A stretch of DNA of 64,000 bases from Aureimonas sp. SK2 (GTDB lineage: Bacteria; Pseudomonadota; Alphaproteobacteria; Rhizobiales; Rhizobiaceae), in NCBI RefSeq assembly GCF_029813115.1, contig NZ_JAPZDS010000014.1, positions 62,001 to 126,000 of the forward strand, written 5' to 3'. The notes beneath the pieces are model-generated. The model was not told the DNA's origin. It did no database searches and saw only the letters and a program-made list of their open reading frames with translations. Shown one piece after another: positions 10,182-19,838 of this stretch; the stretch's first letter is position 1; each line of letters opens with the position of its first letter. A program made the position numbers and the translations under genes.

Positions 10182-11423
10182 TCAGCGTCCCTCGCGGAAG
10201 CCCTTGGCGCCGGCCTCGATCTCCTTCTGGACGATCTCGCCGTAGTGCGAGCCCCAGTCGGTGACCGGCACCCAGGCCTGGCCGTCCCACTCGGACACGC
10301 GTCCGAAGCCGCCGCCCTGGTGGTCCTTCGGCGTGATGGTGATCGGCGGCATCAGGCCTTCTGCGTTGAAGTTCGAGATCTTCTGGAACCCGTCCTTGAG
10401 GCGCTCGCCCGTGAGCTCGCCCCCGCCGTCGGCCAGCGCGAGGCGGGCCGCCTCCACCGCGACGGCCATGGTGGCGACGCCGAGATTGTAGGCCGATGAG
10501 CCGACCAGCTCGGCATTGCCGGCGCCCTTGCCCGGCGCCACGACCTTCTCCTCGATGCGCTGGAGGATCGGGTTGTCCTTGCCGGGCGCAACGGCCTCGA
10601 AGCGCTTGACGCCCTTCATCACGTCCGGCCCGACGGTGCGCGCGTCGGTCTCGGTGAGCCAGACGACGGACAGGATCTTGTCGGCCGAGATGCCGTTGCG
10701 GATGGCCTCGCGCACGGACACCGCCTGCCCGCCGCCCGCGCCCCAGATCAGCGCGTAATCGGGCCGGTAGCGACGCACCTCGGTCCAGGTCGAGCCCTGC
10801 TCGTTGCCGGGGCTCGCATAGGCGAAGGTCGAGACCTCGAACCCCTTCTCGGCTGCCAGATCCTTCAGGACATTGATCGGCTCACGGCCGAACGGGCTGT
10901 CGATGTGGACGAGGGCGATCTTCTTGCCGGCAAGGCCGCCACCCTTTTCCTCGATCCAGTTGGCCAGCACCGTCGCCTGGCTCCAGTAGGTCGCCATCAT
11001 CGGGAAGATGTAGGGGAAGGTCTCGCCGTCGGAGGCGTCGCCGCGCCCGTGCACGGGCGTGATCATCACCACCTTGTCCTGCAGCACCTGCGGCACGAGG
11101 GCGCGCGAGACGGGCGTCGAAAGGAAATCGAAGAGGATCGCGCCCTGGTCGCGCGCCCGGTTGTAGGCCTCGATGCCACGCTGCGGCTGGTTGCCGGTAT
11201 CGGAGACGAGGGCTTCGAACTTGTGGCCGTCGATACCACCCTCTTCGTTGACGAGGGTGAGATAGTCGCGCTGGCCTTGATTGTATTCGCCCGTCACGAA
11301 CGTGTAGACGGCCGTGAAATCCTGCGGCATGGCGAACTTGATCGTTTCCTGCGCCAGGGACGCGCCGGACAGACAGAGCGAAAGGGCGAGCCCTCCGACG
11401 ATCGATGCGAGACGGCGATGCAT
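10182..11423 (-). CDS. Periplasmic substrate-binding protein (Peripla_BP_6, Liv type)
   Basis: A 413-residue secreted binding protein. The N-terminus has a basic start, a hydrophobic core and a likely signal peptidase site at ASLAQ-ET (about residue 25). The mature part has the type I fold pattern (KFAMPQDFTAVYTF, DTGNQPQRG, IALVHIDSPFG). ATG 11423 follows GGAGGAG at good spacing. Binding proteins of this subgroup accompany CoA ligases and aromatic- or acyl-acid transport rather than amino acids; that assignment is from context. It is followed 3 bases later by livF. Confidence 0.88.
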   Translation of the reverse strand: MHRRLASIVGGLALSLCLSGASLAQETIKFAMPQDFTAVYTFVTGEYNQGQRDYLTLVNEEGGIDGHKFEALVSDTGNQPQRGIEAYNRARDQGAILFDFLSTPVSRALVPQVLQDKVVMITPVHGRGDASDGETFPYIFPMMATYWSQATVLANWIEEKGGGLAGKKIALVHIDSPFGREPINVLKDLAAEKGFEVSTFAYASPGNEQGSTWTEVRRYRPDYALIWGAGGGQAVSVREAIRNGISADKILSVVWLTETDARTVGPDVMKGVKRFEAVAPGKDNPILQRIEEKVVAPGKGAGNAELVGSSAYNLGVATMAVAVEAARLALADGGGELTGERLKDGFQKISNFNAEGLMPPITITPKDHQGGGFGRVSEWDGQAWVPVTDWGSHYGEIVQKEIEAGAKGFREGR

Positions 11424-11458
11424 GATGGTCTCCTCCGGTTTTTCTTGTGTGTGGGCGG

Positions 11459-12532
11459 TCAGCGTCTCGCGTGGCGGAAGGGCCAGACGAGGAAGTAGTT
11501 TCGGATGTTGTCGTAGATCTTCGCCATGCCGAGCGGCTCCATCAGGAGGAAGCCGACGATGAGGGCGCCATAGGCCATCATCGGGATGTGCGAGAGGAGA
11601 TTGGTCGAGACGGAGAGCCATCCGGCGCCGGACAGCGCGATCACCAGGTTGGTGAGGACGATCGGCGCGAGCAGCACGAAGCCCGCGCCCAGGAACGCGC
11701 CGATGACCGAGCCGAGACCGCCGACCAGCACCATCGCGACGAGCTGGATCGAGACGTTGAAGGTGAACTGCTCCGGCGTGACCGCGCGGTAGTAGCAGAA
11801 GGCGAGCACCGCACCCGACACGCCGCCGAGAAAGGACGAGGTGAAGAAGGCGACGAGCTTGGTGCGGAAGGGATCGACGCCGATCACGGCCGCCGCGAAG
11901 TCCTTCTCGCGGATGGCGACGAGCGCGCGGCCGAAGGCGGTGCGCTTGACGTTCAGGATGAAGAGCGCGGCCACCACGGCCCAGGCGAGCGCCGCCCAGT
12001 AGCGCGCCCAGGGGCCGTCCAGCGGCAGGAAGAGAAGCGAGACGCGCGGGGTCTGGAGCGTTGCCTGCGCGCCGCCCGAGATGGCCGGCACGTTGATGAT
12101 GACCCAATCCACAAGGTACTGCATGGCGAGCGTCGCCATGACGAGGTAGAGGCCCTTCACCCGCAGCGCCGCCGCGCCGAAGACGCAGCCGATCACGGCC
12201 GAGACGAGCCCGGCCCCGATCAGCGCGAGCTCGAAGGGGGCACCCGCCCGGGTCAGATGGATCGAGGTGTAGGCGCCGATCGCCATCACCGCCGCGAAAC
12301 CGAAATGGAGCTGGCCGGCGATGCCCATGAGAAGCGTGAGCGACAGCGTCGCCGCGCTCCAGACCAGCCAAGGCAGAAGGTAGGAGCCGAGATAGAGCGG
12401 CGACACGAGGAAGGGCGCGGCCACGGCCAGCAGGAGCACGAGGCAGAGCGCGTAGCGGTCGGCCGGCACGCGCCAGAGGCGGGCATCGGAGCGATAGGTC
12501 GTGTGGTGGACGCCGGCGAGCCTATAGAACAT
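11459..12532 (-). CDS. livM: Branched-chain-type ABC transporter permease LivM
   Basis: A 357-residue inner-membrane permease with about nine to ten hydrophobic segments. The LivM signature GIAGQLHFGFAAVMAIGAYTS and the cytoplasmic-loop motif FGRALVAIREKDFAAAVIGVD, which contacts the ATPase, are intact. It lies two bases from livH and 35 bases before the binding-protein gene, in one transcription unit. Confidence 0.92.
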   Translation of the reverse strand: MFYRLAGVHHTTYRSDARLWRVPADRYALCLVLLLAVAAPFLVSPLYLGSYLLPWLVWSAATLSLTLLMGIAGQLHFGFAAVMAIGAYTSIHLTRAGAPFELALIGAGLVSAVIGCVFGAAALRVKGLYLVMATLAMQYLVDWVIINVPAISGGAQATLQTPRVSLLFLPLDGPWARYWAALAWAVVAALFILNVKRTAFGRALVAIREKDFAAAVIGVDPFRTKLVAFFTSSFLGGVSGAVLAFCYYRAVTPEQFTFNVSIQLVAMVLVGGLGSVIGAFLGAGFVLLAPIVLTNLVIALSGAGWLSVSTNLLSHIPMMAYGALIVGFLLMEPLGMAKIYDNIRNYFLVWPFRHARR

Positions 12533-12534
12533 CG

Positions 12535-13413
12535 TCAGATCCTCTCGATGTCCTCGCGGCCGAAGATGCCGTAGGGCCGGACCATGATGGTGAAAAGGAT
12601 GATCAGCGAGGTGACGACGTCGCGCGTGCCCCCGCCCACCAGCGAGTCGAGGTAGCCGGGCACGACCGAGCCGAGGATGCCGACGAGCAGCCCGCCGACC
12701 AGCACCCCGACGATGGAGTCCACCCCGCCGAGGATCACCACCGCCACCGCCGGAAACAGGAGGGCCGACAGGGTCCAGTCGACGCCCTGGACCGAGCCCC
12801 AGAGCGTGCCGGCCGCCACCGCTGCCACGGCTGCGAGCCCCCAGGAGATGCCGATCGCGCGCTCCACCGAGATGCCGACCGCCCAGGACGACACATGGTC
12901 GTCCGAGACCGCGCGCAGCTTGGTGCCGAGCCGGGTGCGGAAGAAGAGGAGCGAGGCGCCGATCAGAAGGAGCGCGATCGCGCCGCCCCAGAGATAGTCG
13001 CGGTTGATGAACACGTCGCCGACGATGATGGGCGAGAGGTCCACGCCGAGGTCGAGCGATTTGGGCGCCGCGCCGAGGAGGCCGGGGCCGAGGCCGCGCA
13101 GGAAGATTTCCAGGCCCAGCGTCAGCATCACCACCATGATGATGGGCTGGCCGACCATGCGACGAAGGAGCAAGCGCTCGACCGCGAGGCCGAAGCCGAA
13201 CATCAGGATGCAGGCCACGGGCACGGCGACGAGCAGCGGCAGACCGGCCGCGACGAGAAGCCAGACCACATAGGCGCCGATCAGAACAACGGCACCCTGT
13301 GCGAGGTTCGGCACGCCGGACGACTTGTAGATGAGGACGATGCCGAGCGCGACGAGCGAGTACATGAGACCCGTCAGCGCGCCGTTGACCAGAAGCTCGA
13401 CGAAGTAGCTCAT
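12535..13413 (-). CDS. livH: Branched-chain-type ABC transporter permease LivH
   Basis: A 292-residue inner-membrane permease of LivH length. It starts MSYFVELLVNGALTGLMYSL and carries the family's FRTRLGTKLRAVSDD coupling loop and the closing GxxxVVP-type membrane helices. ATG 13413 overlaps the stop of the upstream acyl-CoA ligase gene by four bases (ATGA), so translation of the ligase and the permease is coupled. The open frame upstream of this ATG is a shadow of the ligase gene. Confidence 0.92.
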   Translation of the reverse strand: MSYFVELLVNGALTGLMYSLVALGIVLIYKSSGVPNLAQGAVVLIGAYVVWLLVAAGLPLLVAVPVACILMFGFGLAVERLLLRRMVGQPIIMVVMLTLGLEIFLRGLGPGLLGAAPKSLDLGVDLSPIIVGDVFINRDYLWGGAIALLLIGASLLFFRTRLGTKLRAVSDDHVSSWAVGISVERAIGISWGLAAVAAVAAGTLWGSVQGVDWTLSALLFPAVAVVILGGVDSIVGVLVGGLLVGILGSVVPGYLDSLVGGGTRDVVTSLIILFTIMVRPYGIFGREDIERI

Positions 13414-15374
13414 GCCGCCCTCCCCTTGCCGACGCCGCGCAGCGTCAGCTCGCGCTTCAAGACACCCTCCGCGCCGGTCTCGTAGGCGACGCGCGCCTCG
13501 AACTCGATGCGCTCGCGGCCGTCGTAGAGCGCCTCGACGATCGGGCCGTAGTGCCGCTCGATCACGTCGCGCTTCAGCTTGCGGGTGCGGGTCACCTCGC
13601 CGTCGTCGGGATCGAATTCCTTGTGGAGGTTGACGAAGCGCTGGATCGCCAGCCCTTCCGGCAGGCGCTTGTTGACGCCTCCGATCGTGCGCTCGACGAG
13701 GTCGAGGATTTCCGGCTTCTGCGACAGATCGGCATAGGACGTGTAGGAGACCGCGTTCTCCTGCGCGAAATGGCCGACGGCCTCGAAGTCGATACAGACG
13801 ATGGCGGCCAGCGACGGGCGCCCGCGCCCGACAATGCAGACGTCGCGGATATAGGGCGAGAACTTCAGGCGGTTCTCGATATAGGTCGGGATGTAGCGCG
13901 TGCCGGCGGCCGTATGAACGACCTCGGACACGCGCCCGAGCACCACGATCTGCCCGTCCAGCTCGACCTGGCCCGCGTCGCCGGTGCGCAGCCAGCCGCC
14001 GTCGAGCGCCTTGGCGCTTGCCGCCTCGTCGCCGTGGTAGCCGTCGAAGACGTTGTCGCCCCGCATCAGGATCTCGCCGGTCTCGTCGATCCGAACCTCG
14101 ACGCCCGGAAACGGTCGGCCCACCGTATGGAGCTGGAGGTCCCCCGCCCCTTGCGCGACGGCGAGCGCGCAATTCTCCGTCTGGCCGTAGAACTGGCGAA
14201 GGTTGAGGCCGAGGGCGCGGAAAAAGAGGAAGACCTCCTCGCCGATCGCCTCGCCCGCCGTGTAGGGACGCTGGACGCGGGCGAGACCGAGTTGGTCGAG
14301 AAGCGGCCCGAAGACCAGGAGCCGGCCGATCTGCCAGCGCAGCCGCTCGATCGCCGACGGCTCACGCCCTTCCAGCCGGCGTCGCTCCAGCTCGACGGCG
14401 AAGGGCACGAAATGCTCGAACAGGCGGCGCTTGCCGCGCGTCGATTCCTCCATGCCGACCTGGACGCGCGTCAACATGTTCGACCAGGCGCGCGGCGAGG
14501 AGAAGTAGATCGTCGGCGCGATCTCGCGCAGGTCGTGCTGGGCGGTTTCCTGGCGCTCGGGGATCGCGACCACGAAGCGGAGCGTGATCGCGGCGGCCAG
14601 CGAGAACAGGAAGTCGCCCACCCAGGCCATGGGCAGGTAGGCCATGTGGACCTCGCCCTCGCGGAAATATCCGGCGGCGGCGGCGTTGCGAACGCCCGAC
14701 AGGAGATGGCCGTGCTTGAGCGGAATGCCCTTGGGCGCCCCCGTCGTGCCCGACGAATGGAGGAGCACCGCGACGTCATGGACCCCGGCACGGCCGAGAA
14801 GCGCCTCGCGCAGGGCCGGCTCACGTTCGAGCCGCGCGCGCCCTTGGTCGAGCAGGCTCTCCAGCGCGACGACGCCCGGGGGCTCGCGGCCCTTCAGCCC
14901 GCGCGGGTCGTCATAGGCGATCGTCGCGAGGTCTGGAACGCTTTCGCGCACGACAAGGAGCTTGTCGACCTGTTCCTGGTCCTCCGCCACGGCAAAGCGG
15001 ATGCCCTCCCGCCGAACCTGGCCGGCGAGTTCCTCGGGCGCCACGTCGGAATAGGCGGGCGACGGCACGGCCCGCAGGCAGATCGCGGCCAGCATCGCGA
15101 CGTAGAGGGCGGCGCGATTGTCGCCGATGACGAGCACAACATCGCCGGCCTTCAGCCCGGCGGCCTCGAACCCGGCCGCCTGTTCCAGGACGCGGTCGCG
15201 ATAGGTCTTCCAGGTCCATTCCTGCCAGATGCCGCGGTCGCGCTCGCGGATCGCGACGGTGTTCCCGTGCGTCTCGGCGTTCTCGTTCAAGGCGGCGATC
15301 AGCGTGTCGCCGTCGCGCCAGCCGGGATGCAGGGCTCGGACTCCTGCCGCGATGGTCGCCCCGTCATGCAGCAT
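13410..15374 (-). CDS. Long-chain-type acyl-CoA ligase (AMP-binding) of the transporter operon
   Basis: A 654-residue adenylate-forming ligase close in size to long-chain fatty acyl-CoA synthetases. The P-loop-like motif LLHSSGTTGAPKGIPLKHG, the YGQTEN adenylation motif and the GWLRTGDAG motif are present, with a C-terminal lid containing DGEVTRTRKLKR. Ligases of this type recur inside Liv operons of alphaproteobacteria. It overlaps livH by four bases and starts 10 bases inside the end of livG, so import and CoA activation look physically and translationally linked. The acid is unknown. Confidence 0.88.
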   Translation of the reverse strand: MLHDGATIAAGVRALHPGWRDGDTLIAALNENAETHGNTVAIRERDRGIWQEWTWKTYRDRVLEQAAGFEAAGLKAGDVVLVIGDNRAALYVAMLAAICLRAVPSPAYSDVAPEELAGQVRREGIRFAVAEDQEQVDKLLVVRESVPDLATIAYDDPRGLKGREPPGVVALESLLDQGRARLEREPALREALLGRAGVHDVAVLLHSSGTTGAPKGIPLKHGHLLSGVRNAAAAGYFREGEVHMAYLPMAWVGDFLFSLAAAITLRFVVAIPERQETAQHDLREIAPTIYFSSPRAWSNMLTRVQVGMEESTRGKRRLFEHFVPFAVELERRRLEGREPSAIERLRWQIGRLLVFGPLLDQLGLARVQRPYTAGEAIGEEVFLFFRALGLNLRQFYGQTENCALAVAQGAGDLQLHTVGRPFPGVEVRIDETGEILMRGDNVFDGYHGDEAASAKALDGGWLRTGDAGQVELDGQIVVLGRVSEVVHTAAGTRYIPTYIENRLKFSPYIRDVCIVGRGRPSLAAIVCIDFEAVGHFAQENAVSYTSYADLSQKPEILDLVERTIGGVNKRLPEGLAIQRFVNLHKEFDPDDGEVTRTRKLKRDVIERHYGPIVEALYDGRERIEFEARVAYETGAEGVLKRELTLRGVGKGRAA

Positions 15375-16200
15375 GAGCGGCTCCCCCGATATAGGCGGCG
15401 ACCACGGCCGGATCGCCCATGGTCTCGCGCGCCGGCCCCTCGGCGATGCGCGTCCCGTTGTTCAGGACGACCACGCGGTCGCAGATGGCGGTCACGACGT
15501 CGAGGTGATGCTCGATCAGGAGGACGGTGAGCCCCAGCTCCTCGCGCGCGTCGAGGATGAAGCGGACCATGTATTCCTTCTCTTCCTGGTTCATGCCGGC
15601 CATCGGCTCGTCGAGGACCAGAAGGCGCGGCTCGGCGGCCAGCGCGCGGGCAAGCTCCACCCGCTTCTGGAGGCCGAGCGGGATCGTGTCGACATGCTCG
15701 TCGCGCACGCTCTGGAGCTGCAGGAGATCGATGACGTCCTCGACCTTGCGGCGATTGGCGGTCTCCGCCTTCTGCGCCCAGACCGGATAGAAGAAGGCGG
15801 CCAGCGCCGAGGGGCGCATGAAGATGTGCCGGCCCATGAGAATGTTGTCGAGAACGCTCATGCCCCGGAACAGGGCGACGTTCTGGAACGTGCGGGCGAC
15901 GCCCATCTTGGCGACCTTGTGCGGCCGCGTTCCCTCGATCCGCTGCCCATGCAGCCGGATCGCGCCTTCCTGGGGTGGATAGAAGCCGGTGATGGCGTTG
16001 ACGAGGGTCGTCTTGCCCGAGCCGTTCGGACCGACGAGGCCGAAGATCTCCCCTTGTCCCACGCGAATGGACACGCTCTTGAGGGCCTGGAGGCCGCCGA
16101 ACCAGCGGCTCACCCCTTCGCAGGCCAAGGCCTCGGGCCGGCCTGCCGCATTCGCGGACGCGTGTGGGCTGGCGGCGACGAGCGCCGTCGGATGCTGCAT
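15364..16200 (-). CDS. livG: Branched-chain-type ABC transporter ATP-binding protein LivG
   Basis: A 278-residue ATPase. The Walker A is GPNGSGKTT and the Walker B is LLVLDEPMAGMNQEE, followed by the H-loop LLIEHHLD. The signature region is degenerate (PLGLQKRVELARALA in place of LSGGQQ), which is common in LivG. ATG 16200 has GGGAGGAGG seven bases upstream; the longer open frame reaching 16371 would run across the divergent regulatory region and is unlikely. This is the first gene of the leftward transporter-ligase operon. Confidence 0.9.
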   Translation of the reverse strand: MQHPTALVAASPHASANAAGRPEALACEGVSRWFGGLQALKSVSIRVGQGEIFGLVGPNGSGKTTLVNAITGFYPPQEGAIRLHGQRIEGTRPHKVAKMGVARTFQNVALFRGMSVLDNILMGRHIFMRPSALAAFFYPVWAQKAETANRRKVEDVIDLLQLQSVRDEHVDTIPLGLQKRVELARALAAEPRLLVLDEPMAGMNQEEKEYMVRFILDAREELGLTVLLIEHHLDVVTAICDRVVVLNNGTRIAEGPARETMGDPAVVAAYIGGAAHAA

Positions 16201-16281
16201 GACCCGCCTCCTCCCAGAGCCTGTCAGTGCCATTGTCGGCCGCCTCGATCTCCCAATCGCTGCAACCAAGAAGAGGCTATC

Positions 16282-16296
16282 AAAGCGGTTCGCTTT
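16282..16296. promoter_or_regulatory. Palindrome in the livG-lysR divergent intergenic region
   Basis: AAAGCG-GTT-CGCTTT is a perfect 6-bp inverted repeat with a 3-base spacer, placed 43 bases before the divergent LysR gene and 82 before livG. Its position between a LysR gene and a divergent operon makes it a candidate operator. The evidence is symmetry and location only. Confidence 0.4.
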
Positions 16297-16339
16297 CAGG
16301 AATACGTAATCTATCGGATGAATCGTTCGGACCCATCGA

Positions 16340-17236
16340 ATGAACCCCAACCTGATCGACCAGCTCCGCACCTTCGTGACCGTCGTGGAAGAGGGCAGCT
16401 TCTCGAGCGCTGCGCGGCGGCTGAACCGGGCGGTGTCCTCGGTGTCCTACGCGGTCGCGCAGATGGAGCGGCAGTGCGGCTTCCCGCTGATCGATCGCGC
16501 GTCGCGGGAGGCGACCCTGACGCAACGCGGCCGGGCGGTGTTCGCGGAGGCGACGTTCCTGGTCGAAAGCGCGCGGCGCCTGACGGCGCACATGAAGGCG
16601 CTGGAAAAGGGCGAGGAAATGCGTATCCGCATCGCGGTGGACGTCCTGTTCCCGCTGACGGCACTGCGCGACGCGCTCCAGGGTTTCGACGCCACCCAGC
16701 CCCGCGCCCGCGTCCAGCTCTTCACGAGTTCGCTCAACACGCTGTGGGAGACCCTGCGCAGCGGCGAGGTGGACTTCGCGCTGACCTTTCTCGCCAACGT
16801 GCCGCCCGACATGACGGCCCGCTCGTTCCGAAACGTGACGATGTGGCCGGTCGCGTCGGCGACGCATCCGCTCTCGCGTCTGCCGCAGCCGATCCCGATC
16901 GAAGCGTTCCAGTCGGAGCGGCAGATCTACTTCATCGGGAGCCCGAGCGTCGACGTCGAGCGCCTGGGGCGCGTGTTCGGGCCGGACGTTTGGACCTCCA
17001 ACGACCTAGAACACATCCGGATGCTCGTCACCGGCGGCTTCGGCTGGTGCTTCACCAACGAGGTCTTCTTCGCCGACGAGGAGGCGGCCGGCGTCGTCAA
17101 ACGTCTTCGCAGCGCCGACAACCGGTTCCATCCCGTTCGTGCGCTGGGCGCGGCCTGGTCGATCGACCGCGCGCCGGGGCCCCTCGGCCAGCAGATCATC
17201 GAGTTCCTGGCCGGCAGGCTCAGCGAGCAGGGCTAA
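16340..17236 (+). CDS. LysR family transcriptional regulator, divergent to the Liv/ligase operon
   Basis: A 298-residue LysR protein. The helix-turn-helix (about residues 5-62) shows LRTFVTVVEEGSFSSAARRL and SVSYAVAQMERQCGFPL. The effector domain follows from about residue 90. It is transcribed away from livG across a 139-base gap, the classical layout for a LysR regulator of the neighbouring operon. The co-inducer would be the transported acid or its CoA ester. No second target is visible in the window. Confidence 0.9.
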   Translation: MNPNLIDQLRTFVTVVEEGSFSSAARRLNRAVSSVSYAVAQMERQCGFPLIDRASREATLTQRGRAVFAEATFLVESARRLTAHMKALEKGEEMRIRIAVDVLFPLTALRDALQGFDATQPRARVQLFTSSLNTLWETLRSGEVDFALTFLANVPPDMTARSFRNVTMWPVASATHPLSRLPQPIPIEAFQSERQIYFIGSPSVDVERLGRVFGPDVWTSNDLEHIRMLVTGGFGWCFTNEVFFADEEAAGVVKRLRSADNRFHPVRALGAAWSIDRAPGPLGQQIIEFLAGRLSEQG

Positions 17237-17377
17237 AGGCACCCGCCCCCGTCCTCCCCCGGATCGGTGAGCGGCAAAGGAAAATTTCGGGTATCTTCGC
17301 GCATCGATCGCACGCGATCTAGCCTCGTTCGTTCGGTTCTTAAGAGTTGGAATCTACTCCTGCCCCCAGGAGGAGCG

Positions 17378-19756
17378 ATGAACGTTCTGTTGACCTGCGT
17401 AGGCGTCCTGAACGATCCGAGGCTTTTGAGCCTGGCGGTCGTCGTTTGCCTCGTCGGAATCTACGGATCGTTCTCGGTCGCGCGCCATGCCAGCCGGCTG
17501 CAAGGCCGGGAGCGCACAAAGTGGGCGCTTCTCGCGCTGCTCTCGGCCGGCTGCACGGCCTGGGCGACCCATATGATCGCCCTTCTCGCCTTCCGGCCGG
17601 GCATGCAGTCGGGTTTCGAGCCCGTGACCACCGCGCTGTCGCTTGTCCTGGCGATCGTCGGCATCGGCGCCGGGCTGATGCTTTCGCTCGGTCGGCGCGA
17701 GCGCTGGAGGCGTTTCGCCGGCGGTGTCGTGATCGGGCTCGGCGTCGCGGTCCTGCACTATGTCGGCCAGGCGGCCTATGTCGTGCGCGGGCACATCCAC
17801 TGGGATCTCCTCGTCGTCTGGTCGACGCTCCTCGGGTCGCTTCCCGTGTTCGGCCTGGCGACCCTTGCGTCGGTGGAGCGTAAGCGGGTCGTGAGCCTCG
17901 CCGGAGCGCCGCTTCTGGTTCTGGCCATCGGCATCCTCCACATCGGCGGAATGGTCGCGATGACCCTCGAGTTCGACCCGCGGGTCGCCCTTCCGGCCTG
18001 GACGATCCCCCCCGAAACCCTCGCGCCGATCGTCGCCGTGGTCTCTTCCATCCTGGCGGCCGTCGCGATCCTCGGGCTGCGGCTCACCCTCGCGGCCAAG
18101 GCCAAGCTACGCTACGAGCGCAGAAGGCTCGGCGAACTCGCCAATCTTGGGTTGGAGGGTCTGGCGATCTGCGAGGGAGACCGCGTCGTCACCGCCAACG
18201 ACAGCCTCGCCCGGCTGACCGGGTTCTCCAGGGAAGAGCTCACCGGGCGGGCGCTCGATACGCTGCTTCCGGATCTCGACCTCCGCGCCCTGCCGGAACG
18301 GGAGGAGACCGATGCACGCCTCGCGACGAGCCTCGGCGGGTTCCTGCCGGTGCGGGTCCTGCGAAGCGACGTGCGGCTCGCCGGCAGTGTTCAGACCGTG
18401 ATCGCCTTCCGCGACCAGAGCGAACGGCTGTCGGTCGAGGAGCGCATCCGCACCCTCGCCTATACCGACAGCCTGACGGGCCTCGCCAACCGCGCCCGCT
18501 TCCAGGAAACGTTGGCGACCTGCGTGGCCGAGCATCTGGAGAGCGGGACCTCCTTCTCGCTGCTCCTTTTCGACCTCGACGGGTTCAAGGACATCAACGA
18601 CGCGTTCGGCCATGCGGGGGGCGACGAAGCCCTGCGCGCGGTCGCGAGCCGCGCCCGGACGATCGTCGGCGAACCGCATCTCCTGGCCCGCCTGGGCGGC
18701 GACGAGTTCGCGGTGATCCTTCGCGGGACGGCCGATCCTCTCCGGATCGCCGAGGCCGGCCGACGGCTGATCGAAGCCATCGAGACGCCGATTCCCATCG
18801 GCGACGAGATCGCCCATCTATCGGCGAGCGTCGGGCTGATGCCGTCACAGTCGCAGAGCGTCTCGGCGGACGATCTCATGCTGGCGGCCGATCTCGCGCT
18901 CTACGACGCCAAGGCGAACGGCAGGGCGCGCGTGCGCCTGTTCACCCCCGAACTGCGCAAGGCGGCCAAGGACCGGCTCAGCGTGGCGGAGGACCTGCGG
19001 GAGGCGTGGGACTGCCGGAACTTCGAGCTCTACTACCAGCCGCAGGTGCGACTCACGGGCAACCGGGTCGTCGGAGCCGAAGCCCTGATCCGGTGGAACC
19101 ACCCCTATCTCGGCGTGCTGGCCCCGGCGGCGTTCCTGCCGGTGCTCGAGGCCAGTTCCCTCGCCTCCCCTGTGGGCGACTGGATTCTCTCGACCGCATG
19201 CCGCGACGCGATGAGGATCCGCGGCCGCGCAGGGCAGGCGGGCTTCCGCGTCGGCGTGAACCTCTTCGCGGCGCAGCTCCGCCAGCCGGACTTCGTCGAA
19301 CGCGTGGAGGAGGCGCTGGCCACCAGCGGGCTGCCGGCCCATGCGCTGGAGCTTGAGATCACCGAGAATATCGTCCTGCGCAACGAGCGCACGATCGCGC
19401 AGCACCTGTCCCGCCTGCGCCGGATGGATGTCGGCATCGCCTTCGACGATTTCGGCACCGGCTACGCCTCGCTCACGTTCCTCAAGCAACTGGACATCAC
19501 CCGCCTCAAGATCGACCGGTCGTTCGTCCGGGACATCGAGACCGACCGGAAGGACCAGGGGATCGTGGACGCCGTCCTGCGGATGGCGCGGGGATGCGAT
19601 CTGCAGGTCATCGCCGAAGGGATCGAAACGCCGGGCCAGGCCGCCTATCTGCGTGAGCGGGTGGTCGAGGGACAAGGCTATCTCTTCGGCAAGCCGATGC
19701 CCCTGGCAAGCTTCGCAAACCGGCTTCTTGCGCCCGACCGCGGCGTCGGGTCCTGA
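17378..19756 (+). CDS. Membrane-bound MHYT-PAS-GGDEF-EAL cyclic-di-GMP protein
   Basis: A 792-residue signalling protein. Seven hydrophobic segments (about residues 8-245) form an MHYT-type sensor, but its motifs are altered: THMIA near residue 64, LHYVGQ near 126 and LHIGGM near 187. A PAS domain follows (about 255-350). The GGDEF domain has an intact LGGDEF (about 438-443). The EAL domain has AEALIRW, ITEN, DDFGTGYASL, LKID, AEGIE and QGY, so the usual metal and catalytic residues are present. The protein could therefore make and break c-di-GMP; the net activity is unknown. ATG 17378 follows GGAGGAG. It has no operon partner. Confidence 0.92.
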   Translation: MNVLLTCVGVLNDPRLLSLAVVVCLVGIYGSFSVARHASRLQGRERTKWALLALLSAGCTAWATHMIALLAFRPGMQSGFEPVTTALSLVLAIVGIGAGLMLSLGRRERWRRFAGGVVIGLGVAVLHYVGQAAYVVRGHIHWDLLVVWSTLLGSLPVFGLATLASVERKRVVSLAGAPLLVLAIGILHIGGMVAMTLEFDPRVALPAWTIPPETLAPIVAVVSSILAAVAILGLRLTLAAKAKLRYERRRLGELANLGLEGLAICEGDRVVTANDSLARLTGFSREELTGRALDTLLPDLDLRALPEREETDARLATSLGGFLPVRVLRSDVRLAGSVQTVIAFRDQSERLSVEERIRTLAYTDSLTGLANRARFQETLATCVAEHLESGTSFSLLLFDLDGFKDINDAFGHAGGDEALRAVASRARTIVGEPHLLARLGGDEFAVILRGTADPLRIAEAGRRLIEAIETPIPIGDEIAHLSASVGLMPSQSQSVSADDLMLAADLALYDAKANGRARVRLFTPELRKAAKDRLSVAEDLREAWDCRNFELYYQPQVRLTGNRVVGAEALIRWNHPYLGVLAPAAFLPVLEASSLASPVGDWILSTACRDAMRIRGRAGQAGFRVGVNLFAAQLRQPDFVERVEEALATSGLPAHALELEITENIVLRNERTIAQHLSRLRRMDVGIAFDDFGTGYASLTFLKQLDITRLKIDRSFVRDIETDRKDQGIVDAVLRMARGCDLQVIAEGIETPGQAAYLRERVVEGQGYLFGKPMPLASFANRLLAPDRGVGS

Positions 19757-19838
19757 CCTTTCGGCCTCCCGGTCCGAATGCGGCCACGCCCGGGTGGAGA
19801 TAAGGCTCGGCCCAGCGTCACATGGTCCAAATGCGCCG

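Noticed and set aside
11447-12574. Long open frame of 375 codons opposite livM
   Set aside because: It is a shadow of the conserved permease gene; high GC content leaves antisense frames open. Its product is only charged low-complexity sequence.
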